Of a stretch of 64,000 bases of DNA, positions 43,800 to 53,592 are shown one piece after another (position 1 is the stretch's first letter; each line of letters begins with the position of its first letter). Source of the DNA: Chitinophagaceae bacterium 26-R-25. Lineage in GTDB: Bacteria > Bacteroidota > Bacteroidia > Chitinophagales > Chitinophagaceae. The translations under genes and the position numbers were made by a program. The notes under the pieces are model-generated. The model was not told the origin of the DNA. It searched no databases and saw only the letters and a list, made by a program, of their open reading frames with translations. The DNA is taken from contig JARWSJ010000002.1 in the NCBI GenBank assembly GCA_029906195.1, positions 620,001 to 684,000 on the forward strand. The letters run 5' to 3'.

Positions 43800-43819
43800 C
43801 AACTACAATCCCCCATTAA

Positions 43820-46800
43820 CTGAAAAAAGCCCGGAAAATAATTGGTTATTTCTTTCTGTCGCTGCTAGTACTCCTATTACTGGCATGGGGCCTTATTCAG
43901 ACTTCTTTCTTTCAAAACTGGATAATTGGCAAAGTCACCAAGAGACTTTCCAAAGAGTTAAACACTACTGTGCAGATCAAGCACGTGGATTTCAGCCTTT
44001 TTAACAAAATGTTGCTGGAAGGTACACTTGTAAAAGATCACAACAAGGACACGCTTTTATATGCAGGTACTGTAAAAGTGAATATCAACAATTGGTTCTT
44101 CCTGGGGGAGGATGTTAATCTTAAATATATCGGGCTGCAGGATGCCAGTATTTTTCTGCATCGAACAGATTCGGTTTGGAACTATCAATTTCTTGCGGAT
44201 TACTTTGCGCCATCCAAACCTGATACGTCGACCAAGAAAAGTTCAATTGTTTTGAATCTTGAGAAAATAGACTTTAAAAATCTTCATATTCTCAAAAAAG
44301 ATGAATGGCGGGGGGAAGACATGGGTTTTTCACTTCAGTCATTTACGCTGAATACCAAGGAGTTTAATCTGAAAAAAAAGAAGATAGTTATCGATAATAT
44401 CGATCTAAACCAACCTGTTTTTTCGATTTATAACTATGACGGAAGAAGGCCGCCCCGCGTAAAAAAACCAGGAGGTGCGGTTATTGTGTCTCATAAAATA
44501 AATCCTGATTCCCTGGAATGGAACGAGGCGGGATGGGATATTGCGGTGAACAAGTTGACGCTCACAAAAGGCACTTTCAGAAATGATGTGTACACCAAAC
44601 GTGATCCTTACACTTACTTTGATGGAGCGCATATTTTATTTGGGGACATAAACAGTACTTTTAAAAATCTTCGTTTCAAAAAAGATACTCTTTCGGTTCA
44701 GCTCGTTTTAAGTACCAAGGAAAGAAGCGGGTTCCAGGTAACTTCAATGAAGGCGGACGTGAAATTTCACCCAAGGGCCATGGAATTTCATAACCTGGAT
44801 ATTCACACGCCCAAAAGCAGGCTGCGCAATTTTTACGCGATGCGGTATGATGATTTTGATGACATGAGCGATTACATCAGCAAAGTGGTGATGGATGGGC
44901 ATTTCAAAGATTCAGAAATCAATAGCGATGATATTGCATACTTCGCACCGGAACTGAAAAACTGGAAAAAGCAAGTATACTTTACCGGCAATGTAAAGGG
45001 TACTGTCGAAAACATGGCGGGCAAAAACCTGGAAGTAAAGGCGGGTAAAACAACTTACCTGAACGGAGATTTCAGCATGAAAGGATTGCCGGACATTGAG
45101 CAGACTTTCATTTCGTTCAAAGCAAATGAACTCCGCACCACGTATGCAGACGCGTCAACTATTTTTCCGGAGATTAAAGATATAGATGAACCCAAGCTGA
45201 GCAGCGTTCAAAATCTCAGGTTCCGTGGAAGTTTTAACGGTTACATACGTGACTTTGTGACCTTCGGCACGATTGAAACCAACCTGGGAAATTTAACGAC
45301 CGATATTCACATGAGGCTGCCTGAAAAAGGGCTGGCGATCTACTCTGGAAAACTTACAACAAACAATTTTGATTTAGGCTCATTTCTCGATAATGAGCAA
45401 TTCGGAAAAGTTTCGTTTGACGGTTCAGGAAAAGGCACGGCCTTTACATTCCGCCAGCTTGAAGCATCACTGGTAGGAAAATTTTCATCAATCGAGTTCA
45501 ATAACTACACTTATAAAAACATTAACGTTGATGGAAAGGTTGCGAAACGTTTGTTCAATGGTCTTTTAACAATCAATGACGAAAACATAGAAGGAAACCT
45601 GGACGGCCTGGTTGATTTTTCAGGTGTGAAACCGCGCTTTGATTTTACGTCTACGGTAGAACATTCGAATTTGCAGAAATTAAATTTTACCCAAAAAGAC
45701 ATTGACTTCAACGGTCATTTCCGTTTCAATTTTGAAGGTGACGACATCGATAACTTTTTGGGTTCGGCACGGGTGTATGATGCATCTATCTTCAAAGAGG
45801 GACAACGTATTTCGTTTGATTCGTTAACGTTGTACTCGAGTGTTGTAGATAGTAATAAGACGCTGGTACTAATGAGTAATGAATTGGATGCGGCAATTGC
45901 AGGTCAGTTCAACATTAAGAACCTGCCCAACGCGTTTCAAACATTTTTGAATCGCTACTACCCAAGTTATATCAGGCCTTCTTCAAAAAAACTGGAACAG
46001 GAAAAATTCAGCTTTGTGATCACTACGAGGGCTATTGAAGATTACGTTGCCTTATTTACAGATAAGGTAGGTGGTTTCAATAACTCAACGGTTTCAGGAA
46101 GGATCAACAGCAGGGATAACGTATTCGAAGTGACATCTGACGTGCCGAAATTTTCTTATGGAAATGTAGCTTTCTCTGGTGTGAAGATGACGGCGAAAGG
46201 AAGCATGGACAGTCTCACTTTGGTGACGAATATCGGCGATACGTATGTGAACGACAGTTTGCATTTTCCTAAAAGTGTCATCAATATCGTTTCTGCCAAT
46301 GACATGTCGAGTGTGAAAATCGCCACCACTGCGAATCAAACGCTAAACAATGCACAGATAAACGCGGATGTGCAAACGCTGACGAATGGCGTGCGCATTA
46401 GCTTCAGGCCGTCTTCGTTTGATATCAATGGAAAAAAGTGGATCATAGATAACAACGGTGAACTTATACTTAGCCAGGATCTGGTGATGACGGATGGTTT
46501 CCGCATTTACAGTGATGACCAGGAGGTCTATCTGACAGCGTCTCCCGGCGATTCCACCAGTGCCAATACGTTGAATGTTAGCTTGACAAAAATAAACATC
46601 GGCGATTTTGCTCCATTTTTTGAAAAAGAAGTAAAACTGGAAGGGCTGCTAACAGGTGATGTAAATATTACTTCGCCTTTTGGAAAAATGAAGATTGATG
46701 TGAATGCGAAGGCAGAGCAGTTTAGATTGGATAATGATTCAATTGGTTTGCTGGATCTTACCGCCGCATACGATGGCGAAAAGAAAACAGCGCCGTTCTC

Positions 46801-48595
46801 AGTCGTCTCAGCGAATCCCAACTTTCAATTTGATTTGCAGGGAATGTTTAACGTAGTTGATAGCACTACGGATAATTTGAATATCGTCACCAATCTTAAG
46901 GACGCAAATATTCATCCTCTGGAAAAGTATCTTGAAGGCATCGCATCGCATCTTACGGGCAAGGCAACAGGGCAATTAACAATTACGGGCAATCCGAAGA
47001 ATTTAAAGTACCTCGGCAAGGTGTCACTGGCTGATGGAGGAATGTTGATTGACTATACAAAGTGCTACTACAAAATTCCAAAAGCCAATGTAGATTTTGA
47101 AGATGGTGTGATCAACTTCGGCACGTTTACAATTAAAGATACGCTTGGAAATACGGGTGAAGTGGTAGACAGTAAATTGTATCACCAAAGTTTCGACAAT
47201 CTTGCGTTTGATTTTAAGGTGCGCTCAAACCATTTGCTGGTGCTGAATACAAAAGCGGTGGACAACAAGCAGTTTTATGGAACGGTGATTGGCAAGGTTA
47301 ATTTAGCTTTATCCGGACCGATGGATGAAATGGAGATGTCGATCAAAGGAGAACCAACGGATTCTTCCAAATTGTATTTACCGATGGCGTCATCGCATGA
47401 AAGTGAGACCACAGATTTTATCGTATACAAAACGTACGGTAAGGAAATGAAGAACACTGAAAGAGAGGGCTCTGGTACCAACCTGAACGTGTCGATGGAT
47501 ATTACGGCAAACAACTATGCCCATGTTTACCTGATTATGGATGAGCTTACAGGCGATGTTATTGAGGCGCAAGGACATGGAAATATAAAAATGAAAGTTG
47601 GTACAACGGAAGATCTCACGATGAGTGGCCGTTATGAGATTGAGAGAGGAAATTACAATTTTAGTTTCCAGGGATTGAGAAGGTATTTTACATTGAGTCA
47701 AAACTCATCAAACTATATTTTGTGGAACGGCAACCCGTCGCAGGCGATTTTAAATATCAATGCCGAGTATAAGGCGGAGAATGTTAAGTTCAACGATCTT
47801 GTAACAGCGTTGATACCTAGTCAAAGTTCAAATGTAAAAGATCCGAATCGTTACCGGGGAACAGTATTGGTAATCGCGCAAATCACAGACAGGTTAACAG
47901 CGCCAAGGATTAAATTTGATATTCAACTTCCTGAGGGAGGGGCTACCCAAAATGACCCCGATTTGCAGGCTGCCATTGCGTTGATTCGACGCGACGAAAA
48001 TGAAGTGAATAAACAGGTCTCGTTCCTTGTATTGTTCAACTCATTTGCGCCGGTTACTGCCAGCAAACAAGGAACAATAGGAAATACAGTGTTTGAGGGA
48101 TTGGTGATAAACAGCATATCAAGCTTTCTGTCTACCATGCTGACAAAAGAATTCTCAAACATTTTTCAAAACGTGTTTAACGATCAAAGTTTGCGCATAA
48201 CCATCAATGCGAGCTTATACAACGCTTCAAGTACGGTGAATCCAACGGACCCTACCGAGGCCAACAGTTTTGCAATTCCTGACAGAACCAATTTTACGTT
48301 CAGTGTAAATAAAAGTTACATGAATGAAAGACTGACATTCATGCTGGGAAGTGCCTTCGACTTTGGACTAACTGCCGCACAGAGCCAGGCTGCATTCCAG
48401 TTCCTGCCGGATGTAAGCGTGGAGTACAAACTTACTCCCGATGGTAAATTCCGCTTAACGTTCTTCTACCGCGATAATTACAGTTACATCGCTGGTAAAG
48501 CTAAAAACCGCTCTGGTGTTAGTTTCTCTTACCGGAAAGAGTTTAATAAAGTGAAGGAGATTTTTAAGAGTACGAAGAAGGTGACGGCGAACTGA
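43820..48595 (+). CDS. tamB: translocation/assembly module protein TamB
   Basis: A giant TamB (DUF490) protein that spans the periplasm and helps move lipids or assemble outer-membrane proteins. The first standard start is the GTG at 43970, but the open frame runs to a stop at 43817-43819, and the 50 extra codons encode a perfect signal anchor (KKARKIIGYFFLSLLVLLLLAWGLIQTSFFQNWIIGKVTKRLS) conserved in the family. The start is therefore probably the CTG at 43820, giving 1591 residues. The middle is repetitive beta structure; the C-terminal DUF490 domain (about 1150-1550) includes TGDVIEAQGHGNIKMKVGT and MSGRYEIERGNYNFSFQG. Confidence 0.88.
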   Translation: MKKARKIIGYFFLSLLVLLLLAWGLIQTSFFQNWIIGKVTKRLSKELNTTVQIKHVDFSLFNKMLLEGTLVKDHNKDTLLYAGTVKVNINNWFFLGEDVNLKYIGLQDASIFLHRTDSVWNYQFLADYFAPSKPDTSTKKSSIVLNLEKIDFKNLHILKKDEWRGEDMGFSLQSFTLNTKEFNLKKKKIVIDNIDLNQPVFSIYNYDGRRPPRVKKPGGAVIVSHKINPDSLEWNEAGWDIAVNKLTLTKGTFRNDVYTKRDPYTYFDGAHILFGDINSTFKNLRFKKDTLSVQLVLSTKERSGFQVTSMKADVKFHPRAMEFHNLDIHTPKSRLRNFYAMRYDDFDDMSDYISKVVMDGHFKDSEINSDDIAYFAPELKNWKKQVYFTGNVKGTVENMAGKNLEVKAGKTTYLNGDFSMKGLPDIEQTFISFKANELRTTYADASTIFPEIKDIDEPKLSSVQNLRFRGSFNGYIRDFVTFGTIETNLGNLTTDIHMRLPEKGLAIYSGKLTTNNFDLGSFLDNEQFGKVSFDGSGKGTAFTFRQLEASLVGKFSSIEFNNYTYKNINVDGKVAKRLFNGLLTINDENIEGNLDGLVDFSGVKPRFDFTSTVEHSNLQKLNFTQKDIDFNGHFRFNFEGDDIDNFLGSARVYDASIFKEGQRISFDSLTLYSSVVDSNKTLVLMSNELDAAIAGQFNIKNLPNAFQTFLNRYYPSYIRPSSKKLEQEKFSFVITTRAIEDYVALFTDKVGGFNNSTVSGRINSRDNVFEVTSDVPKFSYGNVAFSGVKMTAKGSMDSLTLVTNIGDTYVNDSLHFPKSVINIVSANDMSSVKIATTANQTLNNAQINADVQTLTNGVRISFRPSSFDINGKKWIIDNNGELILSQDLVMTDGFRIYSDDQEVYLTASPGDSTSANTLNVSLTKINIGDFAPFFEKEVKLEGLLTGDVNITSPFGKMKIDVNAKAEQFRLDNDSIGLLDLTAAYDGEKKTAPFSVVSANPNFQFDLQGMFNVVDSTTDNLNIVTNLKDANIHPLEKYLEGIASHLTGKATGQLTITGNPKNLKYLGKVSLADGGMLIDYTKCYYKIPKANVDFEDGVINFGTFTIKDTLGNTGEVVDSKLYHQSFDNLAFDFKVRSNHLLVLNTKAVDNKQFYGTVIGKVNLALSGPMDEMEMSIKGEPTDSSKLYLPMASSHESETTDFIVYKTYGKEMKNTEREGSGTNLNVSMDITANNYAHVYLIMDELTGDVIEAQGHGNIKMKVGTTEDLTMSGRYEIERGNYNFSFQGLRRYFTLSQNSSNYILWNGNPSQAILNINAEYKAENVKFNDLVTALIPSQSSNVKDPNRYRGTVLVIAQITDRLTAPRIKFDIQLPEGGATQNDPDLQAAIALIRRDENEVNKQVSFLVLFNSFAPVTASKQGTIGNTVFEGLVINSISSFLSTMLTKEFSNIFQNVFNDQSLRITINASLYNASSTVNPTDPTEANSFAIPDRTNFTFSVNKSYMNERLTFMLGSAFDFGLTAAQSQAAFQFLPDVSVEYKLTPDGKFRLTFFYRDNYSYIAGKAKNRSGVSFSYRKEFNKVKEIFKSTKKVTAN

Positions 48596-48597
48596 GG

Positions 48598-48734
48598 AAT
48601 TAATAATTAATAATTAAGAATTAATAGGTGTGGCAGCGTGAATAAGGAGCAGGCTTTCAAGGTTCAGAAATTAATAGAGCGGCATTCATTATGGAATGCC
48701 GCTCTATTAATTTTTAATTATTAATTATTAATTA
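48598..48734. repeat. inverted repeat, ATTAATA heptads around terminator
   Basis: Left arm 48598-48627 and right arm 48706-48734 enclose a strong hairpin. The right arm supplies the TAA stop codon of ribBA. Confidence 0.85.
48669..48717. terminator. bidirectional terminator between tamB and ribBA
   Basis: ATTAATAGAGCGGCATTC-attat-GGAATGCCGCTCTATTAAT, an 18-base stem, followed by TTTTT on the plus strand. Confidence 0.85.
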
Positions 48735-49958
48735 AACCTCAAATCCTCCCGTCTGCTCTTCATTCAAAATCTGATGTCCCAACTTATCCCTCTTGGTTTT
48801 AAGGTATTTTTCGTTGTGAGGATTTGGTTTGATCTTAACGGGAACGGTGTCAACAATTTCAAGCCCATAACCTGAAAGGCCACTGCGTTTTCTTGGGTTG
48901 TTGCTGATCAGTTTGATATGGCAGATGCCAAGATACCTGAGGATCTGAGCGCCTACGCCGTAATCTCTTTTATCCATTGGGAAACCCAGGTGCAGGTTTG
49001 CTTCAACGGTGTCCATTCCTTCTTCCTGGAGTTTGTAAGCTCTTAGTTTGTTCAACAAACCAATGCCACGTCCTTCCTGGTTCATATATAGTACGACGCC
49101 TTTGCCTTCTTTTTCTACCATTTGCATCGCCAGTTCAAGCTGTTCGCCACAGTCGCAGCGAAGCGAACCAAGAATATCTCCGGTAAAGCAGGAAGAATGC
49201 ACACGTACCAAAACGGCTTCTTCTTTCTGCCACTCACCTTTAATAAGAGCAAGGTGTTCATTTTGTGTATGTTTTTCCCTGAAAGCCACTAATTTGAAAT
49301 GGCCGTATTTGGTTGGCATATCCACCCTCACCACTTCTTCAATAAGAGAATCAGTTTTAAGGCGATATTCAATAAGGTCTTTAATGGAAATGATTTTGAA
49401 ATTATGCTGTTTAGCAATTTCCATAAGTTCAGGTAGTCTTGCCATGGAACCGTCTTCGTTCATGATTTCCACCAAAACGCCTGCAGGTTCAAATCCAGCC
49501 AGTCTTGCAAGATCAATAGTTGCTTCGGTGTGGCCGGCGCGTCTCAGGACGCCGCCCTTTTTAGCTCTTAAAGGAAAAATATGTCCGGGACGACCAAGAT
49601 CTTCCGGTTTCGTTTTCTTATCGATAAGGGCTTGAATGGTTTTGGCGCGGTCGTGTGCAGAAATGCCTGTGGTACAGCCATGTCCAAGAAGATCGATCGA
49701 AACGGTAAAAGCCGTTTCGTGCAAAGCTGTATTATTATTAACCATCAGGTCGAGTTCCAGTTCATCACATCTTTCTTCGATCAGGGGGGCGCATATCAGG
49801 CCGCGTCCATATTTGCTCATAAAGTTGATCACTTCCGGGGTAACATTGTGAGCAGCCGTTACGAAGTCGCCTTCATTTTCTCTATCCTCATCATCAACTA
49901 CGATTATCAGTTTGCCTTGTTTTATATCTTCTATTGCACTTTCTATCGTATTCAGCAT
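48732..49958 (-). CDS. ribBA: bifunctional riboflavin enzyme RibBA
   Basis: A 408-residue fusion of 3,4-dihydroxy-2-butanone 4-phosphate synthase (RibB, residues 1-200) and GTP cyclohydrolase II (RibA, 205-408), both first steps of riboflavin synthesis. RibB motifs: [12 protein letters not shown] (21-32), [13 protein letters not shown] and [24 protein letters not shown]. RibA motifs: [21 protein letters not shown] with the three zinc cysteines, and [15 protein letters not shown]. The stop lies in a repeat arm. No FMN riboswitch is evident upstream. Confidence 0.97.
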   Translation of the reverse strand: MLNTIESAIEDIKQGKLIIVVDDEDRENEGDFVTAAHNVTPEVINFMSKYGRGLICAPLIEERCDELELDLMVNNNTALHETAFTVSIDLLGHGCTTGISAHDRAKTIQALIDKKTKPEDLGRPGHIFPLRAKKGGVLRRAGHTEATIDLARLAGFEPAGVLVEIMNEDGSMARLPELMEIAKQHNFKIISIKDLIEYRLKTDSLIEEVVRVDMPTKYGHFKLVAFREKHTQNEHLALIKGEWQKEEAVLVRVHSSCFTGDILGSLRCDCGEQLELAMQMVEKEGKGVVLYMNQEGRGIGLLNKLRAYKLQEEGMDTVEANLHLGFPMDKRDYGVGAQILRYLGICHIKLISNNPRKRSGLSGYGLEIVDTVPVKIKPNPHNEKYLKTKRDKLGHQILNEEQTGGFEV

Positions 49959-49979
49959 ATGATTCTGTTAAAGTTTGAA

Positions 49980-49987
49980 CAAAGGTA
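49980..49987 (-). promoter_or_regulatory. -7 box TACCTTTG for ribBA
   Basis: A perfect TAnnTTTG on the minus strand, 21 bases before the ribBA start. The remainder of the 298 bases to the next gene has no clear feature. Confidence 0.5.
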
Positions 49988-50256
49988 ATACTTCTGCATC
50001 CGTAAACATTCAACAAGATGTTTCACATATCATTAGAAATCACTATCGATTATTTATTTTTTACATATGAGTCCTGTCTGAATTTTTAAAGGTGCTTTTT
50101 GAATAAAAGCAAAATAAATGATGAAAAAATTGAATGGATTGTTATTAAAAGACGCAGCTATTGAAATATTTTTATTGTCTTAATGCATGCTAACAATTTG
50201 TTAATATTCCATAGCAACTTAATTAGTTTCTTTGCAGCTGAAAATTTTAACATTAT

Positions 50257-53200
50257 ATGCTTAAGAAAATCGCCCAACTGCTTATGGTGTTTATGGCCTT
50301 TACAGCCGTACTTCATGCGCAGGTAACTACCAGTACTATGACCGGGGTAGTTAAATCCGAAAAAAACGAACCGTTGGTTGGTGCAACAATCACGGCTACC
50401 CACACCCCTTCGGGAACAGTTTACCACACAGTTTCAAGAAAAGATGGTTTGTTTGATTTGCCAAACATGCGTGTTGGCGGTCCTTATAAAGTAGAAGTGT
50501 CTTATGTAGGATTAGAAAAAATTACCTACAATGACCTTTATCTTCAGGTAGGTGAGGAAACTAAATTAAGCCCAACTCTAACGGCGAGCAGCCAAACGCT
50601 GACTGAAGTTAGTGTAACCGGTAAAAAGAGCTTAGTTGCGAAAGAAAAATTAGGACCTTCAATACAGATTACGCAACAACAGCTTACTTCGCTGCCAACA
50701 ATTAACCGTAGTGTAAATGACTTCGCAAGATTAATTCCACAAGCTCAGGCAAGAAACAGTGGCACAGATGGAAGTTCAATGGGTATTTCTTTTGCAGGTC
50801 AAAATAACAGATATAATCAGTTCACAATTGATGGTGCTAACGCAACTGATGTATTTGGTCTTGCAGCAAACGGTACAAACGGCGGACAGGCTGCATTAAA
50901 TCCGCTTCCTTTCGACGCTATTGAGCAGGTACAGGTTATATTGGCTCCATACGATGTTATGCAAAGCGGTTTTACAGGCGGTGGCGTTAATGCTGTTACA
51001 CGTTCTGGTACTAATCAATTTCATGGCTCTATATATGGCTTTAACCAAAATCAAGGGCTTGTTGGTAAGAGTGCTAATGACGGTGCCAAATATGGTAATT
51101 TCAAAGATAATACTTACGGTGCACGCTTGGGCGGGCCGATCATTAAAGATAAATTGTTCTTCTTCTTAAACTATGAAGGAGAAAGAAGAACCCAGCCGAT
51201 AGACAACTTGCCAGGGTCATCAACATCTTTGATTCGTACATCTGCATTAGATAGTATTACTAACTTTTTGCAAGATAAAAGCAAGCACCCTAACTGGGTT
51301 TATAATCCAGGCGCTTACAATGGATTTGATAAACAGAAAAAATCTGACGCATTTTTTGTTCGTTTTGACTGGAACATCAACAGCAAAAATAGACTTACAC
51401 TCAGACACAACTATGTAAAGGGACAAAACTTTATTTTTAGCGACGGAACTAGTTCTATGAGTTTTTATAACAATGGTTATAATTTCTATTCAAAAACTAA
51501 CTCCACTGTTATTGAGTTGAATTCAAATATCAGCAGCAAATACTCTAACGTTTTACGTGCAACCTATACAGCTGCAAGAGACAAGAGAGGAACTCCAGGC
51601 GATCTTTTCCCTGCGACAACTATTCTTGACGGAGGAGCGACGTATAATTTTGGTACAGAGTACAGCTCTCAGGCAAACTCGCTTGATCAGAATACCTACA
51701 CGCTGACTGATAATCTTAATATATATGCGGGTAAACACACTATCACTGTAGGAACTGATAACTCACTTTATAATTCTAAGAACGTTTTCTTACAGGGATT
51801 AGTTGGTGGTTATAACTATAGCACTCTTCAGTCTTTTTATGATGACGCTTCTGGTATTGCTACTGCATTTTCTAACAGTTACAGAACGACTTATTCAACT
51901 GATAAAAGCAATCCAAAACCTGTCGCAGACGTTAAAGCGCTTCAGCTTGGGTTCTATGCGCAGGATGCTTACAATGTAGCGGATAACTTTAAGCTTACGT
52001 ATGGTTTGAGAGCTGACATTCCTATTTTCATCAGCAAACCTACAGCCAACGACGCGTTCAACAAGTCTGACATTGCAGTTGCAAATGGCGTAGCAACCAA
52101 TAAGATACCTACTACAAAAGTGTTGCTTTCTCCAAGAGTTGGTTTTAACTGGGATGTAAAAGGTGATAAAACAACAAGAATCCGTGGTGGTTTAGGTCTA
52201 TTTACTGGCCGCATGCCATTTGTTTGGGTATCAAATCAGTACAGCAATACCGGTATTGGTACTTTGTCAAGCTCTCTAAATGCAGCTCAGGTTCAAAGCA
52301 ACAACGTGCACTTTAATCCAGTTACGCCTTTCCAACCGGCAACAGGCGTAGGACCAGCGATCAACGTTACCGATCCTAACTTCAAATATCCAAGAACATT
52401 AAGAGCTAACCTGGCAGTTGACCAAAAATTGCCTTGGGGCATACTAGGTACTTTGGAAGGTATTTATACAAAAACTTTACAGGACATTTTGTATCACGAT
52501 CTTAACTTAGCACCTTCGGCAGCCACCGTTGTACAGGGCAACACAAGTCGTCCTTTTTACAACAATAAGTTGATCAATACAACTTATGGTAATATTTATG
52601 AACTTGGAAATACTACGCAAGGGTACTCTTATAACATCGCTCTCTCGTTGCTGAAATCATTTAACAGAGACTTCACAGTAAGTGTTTCTTATAGCTTCGG
52701 TCACTCTTATGGAATGAATGACGGTACGTCTTCAACCGCTGCTTCTCAATATCGCTTTGCATATAACATTAATGGTCTTAATAATCTTGATCTTGCAAGA
52801 AATAACTACGATCAGGGTTCTCGTGTAATCGGCTATGTTGGTAAGAAATTCAAATATGGCAAATTCTATACGAATATTGGATTGGTGTATAACGGTCAAT
52901 CCGGCCAGACTTTCTCTTATGTTTATTTTGGCGATCTTAATGGAGACGATGGTTCTACAGTTGCTAAAGCAGCCACTGGTAGCACTAACAGTGCAGATTT
53001 GATATACATGCCAACTGATGCATCTTCATTTGTTACTAAAAATAACCTGACTCCTGACCAACAATATGCCGCGTTCCAAACTTATATGAATTCTGATAAA
53101 TATCTTCAGGACCATATTGGCAAGAATACAGCAAGAAACGGAGACAGACTTCCATGGGAAAACCATTTTGATTTGAAAATTGAAGAAGGGTTTGCCGCTT

Positions 53201-53469
53201 ATAAAACGCACACTATTTCAGTTACAGCCAATATTTTCAACGTAGGTAATTTGTTGAGCAAAAACTGGGGTCATGCTTATAGCTTAAGCAATCAGGAAGC
53301 TCAGCCTTTAACTATTGATCACTTTACGCAACAAGCTGACGGTACCATTAAACCGTACTATTATTTTAATCCACAATTCGGTTTAAATAAATTTACAAAC
53401 AAGCCTTGGGCGTATTCAGATTACCTTTCTCGCTGGAGTATGCAGATCGGTCTTCGTTACACATTCTAA
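50257..53469 (+). CDS. TonB-dependent receptor, Oar-like
   Basis: A 1070-residue outer-membrane receptor. Signal peptide residues 1-22 (AVLHAQ). A carboxypeptidase-regulatory-like (CarboxypepD_reg) domain follows (TMTGVVKSEKNEPLVGATITATHTPSG, about 27-110), then the plug (IQITQQQLTSLPTINRSVNDFARLIPQAQARN, about 130-250; VQVILAPYDVMQSGFTGGGVNAVTRSGTN) and a long barrel ending LSRWSMQIGLRYTF with a terminal aromatic. The N-terminal make-up matches Oar-type receptors, not SusC; there is no SusD partner. The substrate is unknown. It is followed by its own terminator. Confidence 0.93.
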   Translation: MLKKIAQLLMVFMAFTAVLHAQVTTSTMTGVVKSEKNEPLVGATITATHTPSGTVYHTVSRKDGLFDLPNMRVGGPYKVEVSYVGLEKITYNDLYLQVGEETKLSPTLTASSQTLTEVSVTGKKSLVAKEKLGPSIQITQQQLTSLPTINRSVNDFARLIPQAQARNSGTDGSSMGISFAGQNNRYNQFTIDGANATDVFGLAANGTNGGQAALNPLPFDAIEQVQVILAPYDVMQSGFTGGGVNAVTRSGTNQFHGSIYGFNQNQGLVGKSANDGAKYGNFKDNTYGARLGGPIIKDKLFFFLNYEGERRTQPIDNLPGSSTSLIRTSALDSITNFLQDKSKHPNWVYNPGAYNGFDKQKKSDAFFVRFDWNINSKNRLTLRHNYVKGQNFIFSDGTSSMSFYNNGYNFYSKTNSTVIELNSNISSKYSNVLRATYTAARDKRGTPGDLFPATTILDGGATYNFGTEYSSQANSLDQNTYTLTDNLNIYAGKHTITVGTDNSLYNSKNVFLQGLVGGYNYSTLQSFYDDASGIATAFSNSYRTTYSTDKSNPKPVADVKALQLGFYAQDAYNVADNFKLTYGLRADIPIFISKPTANDAFNKSDIAVANGVATNKIPTTKVLLSPRVGFNWDVKGDKTTRIRGGLGLFTGRMPFVWVSNQYSNTGIGTLSSSLNAAQVQSNNVHFNPVTPFQPATGVGPAINVTDPNFKYPRTLRANLAVDQKLPWGILGTLEGIYTKTLQDILYHDLNLAPSAATVVQGNTSRPFYNNKLINTTYGNIYELGNTTQGYSYNIALSLLKSFNRDFTVSVSYSFGHSYGMNDGTSSTAASQYRFAYNINGLNNLDLARNNYDQGSRVIGYVGKKFKYGKFYTNIGLVYNGQSGQTFSYVYFGDLNGDDGSTVAKAATGSTNSADLIYMPTDASSFVTKNNLTPDQQYAAFQTYMNSDKYLQDHIGKNTARNGDRLPWENHFDLKIEEGFAAYKTHTISVTANIFNVGNLLSKNWGHAYSLSNQEAQPLTIDHFTQQADGTIKPYYYFNPQFGLNKFTNKPWAYSDYLSRWSMQIGLRYTF

Positions 53470-53491
53470 AACATAATCTGTTTTATAAACG

Positions 53492-53524
53492 AAAGGTGAT
53501 GCTCAAAAAGCATCACCTTTTTTG
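53492..53524 (+). terminator. Rho-independent terminator
   Basis: AAAGGTGATGC-tcaaaaa-GCATCACCTTT followed by TTTT, directly after the TonB receptor gene. Confidence 0.88.
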
Positions 53525-53592
53525 TTGGAAAAATTATAAGAGAGCTTTCATTATTTGCCTTAATATTGAGATGCAATTGAACTTGCCGTATT

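Noticed and set aside
48669-48711. Long hairpin as an attachment site or integron element
   Set aside because: It has the stem, small loop and T-tract of a terminator between convergent genes, and no integrase is near.
50000-50040. TGTTTCACAT near 50019 as a parS site
   Set aside because: Only one half resembles the consensus TGTTTCACGTGAAACA; no second half. No good parS was found by eye in the window.
49959-50256. FMN riboswitch upstream of ribBA
   Set aside because: The leader before ribBA is only about 20 bases to the -7 box and shows none of the conserved RFN segments.
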